Below are positions 6,352-11,639 of a stretch of DNA of 11,639 bases, piece by piece. Each line of letters begins with the position of its first letter. The stretch's first letter is position 1. The translations under genes and the position numbers were made by a program. Origin of the DNA: Acidobacteriota bacterium (GTDB lineage Bacteria > Acidobacteriota > Blastocatellia > Pyrinomonadales > Pyrinomonadaceae); the NCBI GenBank assembly GCA_003222855.1, contig QHXH01000230.1:1-11639 (forward strand). The letters are read 5' to 3'. The notes under the pieces are model-generated. The model saw only the letters and a list, made by a program, of their open reading frames with translations. It had not been told where the DNA came from and did no database searches.

Positions 6352-7464
6352 GTGAAGCTAAAATCAATTATTGCTGCATTGTTCATCCTGGCAGCCACCC
6401 TCATTTTGCCCTCGCTTGCCTTGGCCCAGGAAGGCGAGCCCGTCGTCGTTGACGAAGTAATTGCCCAGGTCAACGATGGCATCGTGACGCTCTCGCAGTT
6501 GAAGCGCGAGATGAAAGAGCGCGTCGAGACGCTGAAACAAAACGGGATGACCGCGCCCCAGGCCCAGGCCGAGGTCGAGAAAAAGAAACCCGAGTTGATC
6601 GCTGTGCTAATTAATGAGCAGCTGTTGTTGCAGAAAGGCAAAGAACTCGAATTCACGCAACGCGTGGAAGATGAAGTCAACAAGCGCATGCTGCAGGTTG
6701 CCAAAGAGAACGGAATTACTTCGATTGAAAAACTCGATCAAGCGATGAAAGATGCGGGTATCGATCCGGTCTCAACGCGCAGCACAATGCGAGTCGAGAT
6801 CATGAAGCAGGCCGTGCTCGAATCAGAGGTTGACTCAAAACTTTTCTATGGCTTTAACAGCGACGAACTTCACAAGTATTTCGACGCTCACAAAGATAAG
6901 TTTATCAAGCCTGAAACAGTTGATCTGTCTGAGATATTTCTGAGTCTCGCCGGCAAGCCGGAAGCAGACGTGAAAGCACGCGCAACTCAACTGGTGACGC
7001 AGCTCCGCGGCGGCGCTGATTTTTGTACGCTGGCGGCAGCGTACACAGAGAGGCCCGCAACCAACGGACAAAAGCCCTGCAAACTCGGGCTGTTCCCAAT
7101 GACGGACCTCCGCCCAGATTTGGCCGCTGCGATCAAGGGCGTGAAGGTCGGCGGCGTGACCGATCCGTTGAAAACCGACGAAGGTTACGAAGTTTTTCGC
7201 GTTGAAGCGCGCAACGCCGGAACCAACGCTGCGGTCTTCAATGAAAACCAGGTGCGGGGCGCGATGACTGAAGAGCGCGTCGGCAAGGAGCGTGAAGATT
7301 ATTTGCAGGGCCTGCGCAACGATGCCTACGTAAAAATTGCAGATGCCTATCGCCCTTCGGTCGAGCCCCTTTTGAAGATTGTGCCGCCGGCCGCGGCCAC
7401 CAAGAGAGAGCCAAAGAAAGACAAAGGGAAAGGGAAGATATTGGGAATATTCCCGAAGCCTTAA
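6352..7464 (+). CDS. SurA-like periplasmic peptidyl-prolyl isomerase/chaperone
   Basis: A 370-residue exported foldase. GTG 6352 is chosen because AAGGAG (6336-6341) lies 10 nt upstream and the frame then opens with a signal peptide (KLK, hydrophobic core, cleavage likely after LALA before QEGEP). Residues about 35-180 form a SurA N-terminal-like helical chaperone region (VDEVIAQVNDGIVTLSQLKREM, LINEQLLLQKGKEL). Residues about 189-295 form one parvulin (rotamase) domain, with RGGADF, LGLFPMTDL and the closing DEGYEVFRVEAR. E. coli SurA has two parvulin domains; this has one, as in many SurA/PrsA-like proteins. The mature protein has only two cysteines, C225 and C243, both in the parvulin domain. 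The tail is lysine-rich (KREPKKDKGKGK). It probably helps outer-membrane proteins fold. An S4-domain gene follows 23 nt downstream, likely in one operon. Confidence 0.88.
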   Translation: MKLKSIIAALFILAATLILPSLALAQEGEPVVVDEVIAQVNDGIVTLSQLKREMKERVETLKQNGMTAPQAQAEVEKKKPELIAVLINEQLLLQKGKELEFTQRVEDEVNKRMLQVAKENGITSIEKLDQAMKDAGIDPVSTRSTMRVEIMKQAVLESEVDSKLFYGFNSDELHKYFDAHKDKFIKPETVDLSEIFLSLAGKPEADVKARATQLVTQLRGGADFCTLAAAYTERPATNGQKPCKLGLFPMTDLRPDLAAAIKGVKVGGVTDPLKTDEGYEVFRVEARNAGTNAAVFNENQVRGAMTEERVGKEREDYLQGLRNDAYVKIADAYRPSVEPLLKIVPPAAATKREPKKDKGKGKILGIFPKP

Positions 7465-7487
7465 GATCGCACCGAAGGATTCCTGGG

Positions 7488-7760
7488 GTGCGCCTAGATC
7501 TCTTTTTAAAACTAACTCGCCTGTGCCCGCGCCGCTCCGTTGCCCAACAGCTTTGCGACGCAGGTCTTGTTTTGCTCAATGGCCGCGCGGCAAAACCTTC
7601 GCACGCCGTGAGGCCTGCGGATGAGATTGTGATTCGCCGGCGCGACCGCGAAATGACAGTCCGCGCATTGAACGTGCCCGCAGTTCGCAACGTCTCGCGC
7701 CGTGAAGCAAACTCATTGATCGAGGTCATAGCCGAACGAGAACTGAAACCGGACCTTTGA
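7488..7760 (+). CDS. S4-domain RNA-binding protein, RqcP/Hsp15-like
   Basis: A small basic 90-residue protein consisting almost entirely of an S4 RNA-binding domain: MRLDLFLKLTRLCPRRSVAQQLCDAGLVLLNGR, then PSHAVRPADEIVIRRRDREMTVRAL. Length and layout fit the RqcP (YabO)/Hsp15 group, which bind the large ribosomal subunit and stabilise peptidyl-tRNA in ribosome-associated quality control. Which subgroup applies cannot be told from sequence alone. GTG 7488 is chosen because it starts the S4 motif directly and AAGGA (7475-7479) lies 8 nt upstream. It follows the parvulin gene by 23 nt, so co-transcription is likely, and no intrinsic terminator is evident after it. Confidence 0.85.
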   Translation: MRLDLFLKLTRLCPRRSVAQQLCDAGLVLLNGRAAKPSHAVRPADEIVIRRRDREMTVRALNVPAVRNVSRREANSLIEVIAERELKPDL

Positions 7761-8068
7761 CCTCTGCCGGTTGGCATAGAACGCTAATCGGGTCCCATCA
7801 GAGTAAACCTTCCCCGCTTGTGTTCGATTATCGAGCGGCCCGTCACCCGCAAATCAAATTACCCATCTGATCAGCAGGCGGTAAAATGGAGTGATTATCG
7901 CGAGTTCGTTCAGGGATCGGCACGGCCACCTGCTGGCATATTGGTTGCTGTAGCCGTCTTGATTCGACAGGGGGCGTTCAGAGTTCTGAGGCTGTCAAAT
8001 GGACGGATACAAGCTAAAGCTTGAACTCTTAACTTTATTGGTAATTTATTTAATTGGGGTAAATAAGC
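7761..8068. other. Gene-free region upstream of the MreB-like gene
   Basis: 308 bp without a convincing gene. CAGCAGGCGG (7872-7881) and CCACCTGCTG (7926-7935) can pair, with one G-T position, around 44 nt, a possible structured segment. The second half contains the palindromic element 7976-8033. The last 40 bases (about 8028-8067) are strikingly AT-rich compared with the surroundings and probably hold the promoter of the downstream gene, although several overlapping -10-like strings prevent a single call. GGGGT at 8056-8060 is only a weak Shine-Dalgarno. A 68-codon open frame at 7818-8024 reads through the repeat and looks spurious. Confidence 0.5.
7976..8033. repeat. Short element with terminal inverted repeats and a CAAGCT/AGCTTG hairpin
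   Basis: GTTCAGAGTTC (7976-7986) and GAACTCTTAAC (8023-8033) are inverted with 10 of 11 positions matching, giving a 58-bp unit. Inside its right end CAAGCT (8010-8015) and AGCTTG (8018-8023) form a 6-bp stem around AA. The same CAAGCT..AGCTTG core occurs in both arms of the repeat at 9156-9214, so the elements flanking the MreB-like gene may be related. No coding capacity and no T tract. Confidence 0.55.
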
Positions 8069-9148
8069 ATGAATATTCTCAGTAGCTTTTTCGCTGATGA
8101 CCTGGCCATAGATCTTGGTACCGTTAACACGATTATTTACACGCCTACTCAAGGGATCGTTTTGAACGAACCTTCTATTCTGGCGATTCATAAATACAGT
8201 CGCGAAATTTTGTCGGTGGGCGCGCCCGCGCTGAAATTGCTGGGCCGAGAACCGAATGATACTGAGGTGCATCGGCCGATTCGGCGGGGCGCAATCAACG
8301 ACTTTGAGATCTCGCAGCAGTTTCTTCGCTCGTTGATCAGTCGCGTACAGCATCACGATCATCCGAAGCGAAGTCACCTGGTGATCGGCGTGCCGGGATC
8401 ATCGACGCCGTTGGAAAGACGATCTGTCAAGGATGCGGCGCGTGATGCGAAGGCAGGCCGTGTCGATCTAATCGACGAAGGATTGGCGGCCGCGCTGGGC
8501 GCGGGCTTGGATTTTGATAACGAGCAGGCGCATCTGATTGTCGACATCGGGGGCGGCACGACGAACATCGCGATACTCGCGTCCGGCGGCGTGGTCAATT
8601 CCGTCAGCGTGCCGGCGGCCGGCAATGCGATGGACAACGCAATTCGCGATTACCTGCGGCTGCGTTACGCAGTGCAATTCGGTGAACGCACAATCGAGCG
8701 CGTCAAGCGAGAGCTTGGCTCGGCTTCTGCGGATCAATGGGACGCTGGCCTCAATGACGAAATGGAGATTGTCGGAAAGCAACTTGCCAACGGCGCAGCT
8801 TTACCGATCGCGATTAGCGCCCGCGAAGTTCGCAACGCGCTCCAGCCGGTGGTGGCTGAAATAATTTCAGCAGTTCGACGCGTAATCGAAGATGCTTCGC
8901 CCGAAGTGACCGCTGATATTTACTACTCAGGATTGATTCTGACCGGCGGCGGCGCTCTGGTGCACGGCATGTCCGATCGCATGCAAACTGATCTGACTCT
9001 GCGGGTGACGATCCCGGAAGATCCTTTGACGACCGTAGCGCTCGGCGCCGGACGACTGCTTGCCGAGCCTGAGCGGTTGCAACGCGCGTCGCTGCGTCTG
9101 GATGCCCCGGCGTGGGAACAGGCGGAGAAGCTGGTCGTGAATTGGTAG
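8069..9148 (+). CDS. MreB-like bacterial actin, divergent and solitary
   Basis: A 359-residue actin-fold ATPase of the MreB/Mbl family, which polymerises beneath the inner membrane and steers cell-wall synthesis. Visible: phosphate-1 loop AIDLGTVNT (residues 13-21), QGIVLNEPSILAI, phosphate-2 loop DIGGGTTN (159-166), IGERTIERVKRELG, adenosine motif LILTGGGALVHGM and PLTTVALGAGRLL. Several normally invariant positions differ from E. coli MreB: IEEPMAAAIG reads IDEGLAAALG, GGGTTE reads GGGTTN, and GGDRFDEAI reads AGNAMDNAI. The last 25 residues or so go beyond the usual MreB end. No mreC, mreD or rodA is adjacent; an intrinsic terminator follows. ATG 8069 aligns with the canonical N-terminus. 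It may be a specialised paralogue with altered ATP turnover. The fold is certain and the role is not. Confidence 0.88.
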   Translation: MNILSSFFADDLAIDLGTVNTIIYTPTQGIVLNEPSILAIHKYSREILSVGAPALKLLGREPNDTEVHRPIRRGAINDFEISQQFLRSLISRVQHHDHPKRSHLVIGVPGSSTPLERRSVKDAARDAKAGRVDLIDEGLAAALGAGLDFDNEQAHLIVDIGGGTTNIAILASGGVVNSVSVPAAGNAMDNAIRDYLRLRYAVQFGERTIERVKRELGSASADQWDAGLNDEMEIVGKQLANGAALPIAISAREVRNALQPVVAEIISAVRRVIEDASPEVTADIYYSGLILTGGGALVHGMSDRMQTDLTLRVTIPEDPLTTVALGAGRLLAEPERLQRASLRLDAPAWEQAEKLVVNW

Positions 9149-9155
9149 TGTCTGG

Positions 9156-9214
9156 GTCCGACAAGCTTCAGCTTGTCGTTGACCTAAGACTCGACAAGCT
9201 GAAGCTTGTCGGAC
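9156..9214. repeat. Long inverted repeat downstream of the MreB-like gene
   Basis: The arms 9156-9178 and 9192-9214 are perfectly complementary over 23 nt, around a 13-nt spacer. Each arm is itself nearly palindromic, CGACAAGCT-TC-AGCTTGTCG. The palindrome beginning GTCCGAC is matched at 21 of 26 positions by the lysS insert at 818-843. The arrangement of two inverted palindromes parallels the pair at 2331-2398. It begins 7 nt after the mreB-like stop and ends 4 nt before the terminator stem. Confidence 0.8.
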
Positions 9215-9218
9215 ATCC

Positions 9219-9254
9219 AAAGCCACATGAGGTAGAATCTCGTGTGGCTTTTTT
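9219..9254 (+). terminator. Intrinsic terminator after the MreB-like gene, abutting the dus start
   Basis: AAAGCCACATGAG (9219-9231) pairs with CTCGTGTGGCTTT (9239-9251) over 13 positions with one G-T wobble, around loop GTAGAAT. Six T follow the stem core (9249-9254). This is a good rho-independent terminator shape. It ends only 3 nt before the dus ATG, so read-through transcripts would hide the dus start region in a hairpin. TAGAAT at 9233-9238 in the loop also resembles a -10 box that could start a short-leader dus transcript, though no good -35 box lies at the right distance. Confidence 0.75.
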
Positions 9255-9257
9255 CTT

Positions 9258-10328
9258 ATGAATCAGATCAGGCCCTTCAAGATTCGTGGCATCGAAATCA
9301 GTCCGCCATTGGTTCTATCACCGATGGCTGGCGTGACGGATATTTCATTTCGCCGTTTGCTGAAAGCGCGCGGCGGAATTGGCTTGACGGTATCGGAATT
9401 TATCTCGGTCGAAGGACTCACCCGCAACAATCCCAAATCGAAAAGACAGATGCGTTTTTATGAAAACGAGCGGCCGTTCGCGGTGCAGATTTTTGGTGGG
9501 CAACCTGAACGGATGCGCTTGGCCGCCGAAATGGCCGAAGAAGTTGGCGCTGACATTCTTGATGTGAATTGCGGCTGCCCCGCGCCGAAGGTGGTGAAGC
9601 ACGGCGGCGGATCGGGTCTGTTGCGTGATTTGCCGCGACTGGAAACTATCCTCAAAGAGATCAAGCGAGCGATTACGATCCCGCTCACGATTAAGATTCG
9701 CGCCGGCTATTCGGACAGCACAATTAACGCGGTGGAAACGGCGAAACTTGCCGAAGATTGTGGCGTTGAGCACATTGCGCTGCATGGCCGCACGAAAGAG
9801 CAGGGCTATCGCGGTCTGGCAAATTGGGATCTGGTCAAACAGATAAAAGAAGTTGTGAGCGTTCCGGTTTCAGGTAGCGGCGATGTGAACACGATCGATG
9901 AAGCATTCGATCGTTTCCGCGAAACGGCCTGTGACGGAGTTCTGATCGGGCGCGGTGCGATGGCGAATCCCTGGATCTTTCGCCAGATCGAAGACGCAAT
10001 GCACGGCCGCGAACCGTTTCAACCAACGCTCGAAGACAAGCGCGCGTTGCTACTTGAATACTTCGCCATGCTGCGCGAAGACATGCCACAGCTTGCCGCC
10101 ATTGGGCGCATGAAACAGCTCGCCGGACAATTCACGCGCGGACTTCAGGGCGGCGCACTGTTTCGCACCACGCTCTATCATTCACATTCCGTGACGGAAA
10201 TTCTTGATCGCATCTCCGAATACTTCGAAACGATCACTGCGGGCCGGCAGTATTTCGGGGAGTCTGGCCCGCCTCGGGAGTTGATTGAGGCGCCGGTGTT
10301 GGATTCCTGCGAGGCGGCTTTGGTTTAG
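9258..10328 (+). CDS. dusB: tRNA-dihydrouridine synthase, DusB type
   Basis: FMN-dependent enzyme that reduces uridines in the tRNA D-loop to dihydrouridine with NADPH. The 356-residue length is normal. A TIM-barrel N-terminal domain shows SPMAGVTDISFRRL, the DVNCGCPAPKVVKHGGGSGLL segment with the conserved catalytic cysteine at 107 (an extra C105 precedes it), IKIRAGYSD, ALHGRTKEQGYRG, VSGSGDV and GVLIGRGAMANPWIF for FMN phosphate binding. A helical C-terminal domain includes FTRGLQGGALFR. ATG 9258 matches the family start; no Shine-Dalgarno is visible because the terminator of the upstream gene occupies that place. The final 95 bp overlap the 3' end of the convergent L,D-transpeptidase gene. 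In other genomes dusB can be linked to fis; no such neighbour is seen here. Family subgroup is a judgement from motif wording. Confidence 0.93.
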   Translation: MNQIRPFKIRGIEISPPLVLSPMAGVTDISFRRLLKARGGIGLTVSEFISVEGLTRNNPKSKRQMRFYENERPFAVQIFGGQPERMRLAAEMAEEVGADILDVNCGCPAPKVVKHGGGSGLLRDLPRLETILKEIKRAITIPLTIKIRAGYSDSTINAVETAKLAEDCGVEHIALHGRTKEQGYRGLANWDLVKQIKEVVSVPVSGSGDVNTIDEAFDRFRETACDGVLIGRGAMANPWIFRQIEDAMHGREPFQPTLEDKRALLLEYFAMLREDMPQLAAIGRMKQLAGQFTRGLQGGALFRTTLYHSHSVTEILDRISEYFETITAGRQYFGESGPPRELIEAPVLDSCEAALV

Positions 10329-11415
10329 GGCCGCCCGCATTACTGGCGACGCTTCCGGCGCCCGTATGCAAATCTTTTGGCGGCGGATAACCTTTGCCGC
10401 TGAGCGGCGCAATGTCAATCACGATCTCTTTTTGATTGCGTAGTTTTCTTTGTCGTTCAGCTTCAGCTTTTCGTTCCGCGGCCAGCGTGGTTTTGTCTGC
10501 TGAATTCTGATTAACAACCATCGCCGGTTTCGGGAGGGGCGGTTTCTTCGGATGCAATGACATCGCATTCACAGCGTCCAGCGCTTGCGTTTTCGCACCC
10601 TCACCAAGACTGTCAAAGCTGATGCCGTTTGCTTCGAACGCCGCGCGCAGGTTTTCTTCAGTGTTCGTGTTCTTGTTGTAAACGTCGCGGTAGACATGCA
10701 GCCGGCCATCTTCGATCACGATCGTTTCGTAACGCAGCTCTACGGGAACCGGCCTATCCAATTTGACGGCCTGCGTTCTGGTTCGCTTTCTTAAGAACGC
10801 GGCCATCGTATCTTCCTTCAGCTCCGTGTTCGACGCTTCTGCCAGGACCCTCACAAAATCTTTGACCTCATCGTTCGTCAACCCAACGCAACCATGCGAC
10901 GCGAATGTACCAATCTTCGCCAGCGGCTTGCCGCCGTGGATCAAATTTGCGCCGCCTATGGGAATTTTGACTGGCCCGAGTGGGTTACCTTTGTCGCCCG
11001 CCGGCACAACCAGGCCCGGGTCGGAAGCCCAGGATTCATTGGGCTGCGTCCAGGTTGGATTGAAAATGATCGTCTCTGCTTTGCGGAAGCCGGTGGGCAG
11101 AGGGAACTTTTGATAGCCGATGCCGATCTTGTAAGACTTCATCAGTGCGCCGTCGCGAAAGACATCCATGCGGAAAGCCGGAATGTTGACTACGATGCGG
11201 GTGTCCTTTGGCACTGCGTTCGGACCCTTCAAGAGGACCGGCTGCTCGTTTGCAGCTGTCTGATCCTGCCTGTTGGCACTGCCGTTCGGCGGCGAAGGAC
11301 TAATTGACGGCGGCGGGTTGGTGATGGCTTCGGTCGGTTGGCCGTTGTTTGTGCAACTTGAAAATGCAAAACTGAGCGAGATTATCGCCGCGGTCAGGGG
11401 AATTGTGTTTCTCAT
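10234..11415 (-). CDS. L,D-transpeptidase (YkuD domain), probable lipoprotein
   Basis: Periplasmic enzyme expected to make 3-3 peptidoglycan cross-links or attach proteins to peptidoglycan. ATG 11415 is preferred over an upstream in-frame ATG (11496), since it opens directly with a signal peptide, MRNTIPLTAAIISLSFAFSSC, whose Cys21 may be lipidated (imperfect lipobox). A Pro/Ser/Asn-rich linker (about residues 22-60) leads to a YkuD domain at about 72-195: IVVNIPAFRMDVF, NPTWTQP, GGANLIHG and the catalytic SHGC at 173-176. The arginine usually following as SHGCVR is glycine here (SHGCVGL). After the domain come VELRYETIVIEDGRLHVYRDVY, an Ala/Glu/Arg-rich helix and a proline-rich tail. The tail is encoded partly antisense to the end of dus. 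The 393-residue length is large for the family owing to these extensions. Confidence 0.9.
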   Translation of the reverse strand: MRNTIPLTAAIISLSFAFSSCTNNGQPTEAITNPPPSISPSPPNGSANRQDQTAANEQPVLLKGPNAVPKDTRIVVNIPAFRMDVFRDGALMKSYKIGIGYQKFPLPTGFRKAETIIFNPTWTQPNESWASDPGLVVPAGDKGNPLGPVKIPIGGANLIHGGKPLAKIGTFASHGCVGLTNDEVKDFVRVLAEASNTELKEDTMAAFLRKRTRTQAVKLDRPVPVELRYETIVIEDGRLHVYRDVYNKNTNTEENLRAAFEANGISFDSLGEGAKTQALDAVNAMSLHPKKPPLPKPAMVVNQNSADKTTLAAERKAEAERQRKLRNQKEIVIDIAPLSGKGYPPPKDLHTGAGSVASNAGGPKPKPPRRNPTPAPQSTPEAGQTPRNTAGPQ

Positions 11416-11639
11416 CTTTGTCGCATTTAACCGCAATCCAATGCTGGTGGCAATGCGGTTGGCCACGCAGCCATCTTGTGTCGAACCACAGCCCATAGCT
11501 CAGCCCTGCAAGTGCCAGTGCTCACGTCCCAAATAAGATCGCATCCTTGACTGAGAGGCGCTAGAGTACCGACTTTAAGGAATGAGGTCATCAGTACCGG
11601 GAGCGGTAGCGACCGGGTAACAATTCCTGCAAACACGCT
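11416..11639. other. Upstream region of the L,D-transpeptidase gene
   Basis: 224 bp to the window edge with no convincing gene. On the minus strand TTAAAT (11430-11425) lies 9 nt before the transpeptidase ATG and could be a -10 box; no Shine-Dalgarno is evident. The outer part contains the hairpin element 11592-11618. Open frames here (for example 11427-11636 on the minus strand) read through that repeat and resemble no known protein. Confidence 0.4.
11592..11618 (+). repeat. REP-like hairpin element with tandem G-A mismatches
   Basis: After CAGTA (11592-11596) comes CCGG (11597-11600), GA, GC, loop GGTA (11605-11608), GC, GA, CCGG (11613-11616), then GT. This folds into a 4-bp stem, tandem G-A mismatch, 2-bp stem and GNNA tetraloop. 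The first arm of the repeat at 2331 has the same plan, the same CAGTA in front and GT behind, but different paired bases (GCCC/GGGC and CC/GG). The shared plan with compensating changes supports a common structured family. Confidence 0.65.

Noticed and set aside
7238..7777. Minus-strand open frame (179 codons) across the parvulin end and the S4 gene
   Set aside because: It is antisense to two recognisable genes, is arginine/serine-rich low complexity and matches nothing.
7818..8024. 68-codon plus-strand open frame in the gene-free region
   Set aside because: Its C-terminal part is translated from the palindromic element 7976-8033, with no Shine-Dalgarno and no recognisable domain.
11415..11496. 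Upstream in-frame start (ATG 11496) for the L,D-transpeptidase
   Set aside because: The extra 27 residues would bury the signal peptide and lipobox inside the protein; the start at 11415 gives a normal export signal.
1..11639. CRISPR array, tRNA/rRNA genes, insertion-sequence transposase or prophage genes
   Set aside because: No regularly spaced direct repeats, no cloverleaf with a 3' acceptor pattern and no transposase, integrase or phage protein motif were seen.

Overview
The window looks like chromosome from a Gram-negative bacterium of moderately high GC. An ADP-heptose (LPS) gene, a SurA-type periplasmic chaperone and a probable lipoprotein L,D-transpeptidase all imply an outer membrane and periplasm. 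The many short dispersed palindromes, inside and between genes, and the gene set recall Acidobacteriota (Blastocatellia-like). That placement is an impression from memory, not a tested assignment.

Layout. Bases 1-1237 (minus strand) hold the N-terminal four fifths of lysS, cut by the window edge. A divergent intergenic region of about 80 bp separates it from a plus-strand block: an antitoxin/ParE-like toxin pair (1321-1850), rfaE2/hldE-C (1858-2337), mfd (2413-6165), a SurA-like parvulin chaperone (6352-7464) and an S4-domain RqcP/Hsp15-like protein (7488-7760). A 308 bp gene-free stretch follows, then a solitary divergent MreB-like actin (8069-9148) with an intrinsic terminator, and a DusB-type tRNA-dihydrouridine synthase (9258-10328). 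A minus-strand YkuD L,D-transpeptidase (10234-11415) converges on dus, and their 3' ends overlap by 95 bp. The last 224 bp are its upstream region.

The genes are mostly housekeeping: tRNA charging and modification, transcription-coupled repair, LPS precursor synthesis, outer-membrane protein folding, ribosome quality control, cell shape and peptidoglycan cross-linking. I see no defence island, phage, CRISPR array or unknown multi-gene system.

The unusual content is the density of short palindromic elements. At least nine sites fall into several families. Three sites in mfd and one in lysS lie in frame inside essential or conserved genes and add peptide to the proteins. A BIME-like inverted pair at 2331-2398 and a single element at 11592-11618 share the same 20-nt hairpin plan (4 bp, tandem G-A, 2 bp, GNNA loop) with different paired bases. 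That suggests a structured REP-like family mobilised or selected through its folded single strand. The lysS insert resembles an element located between mreB and dus.
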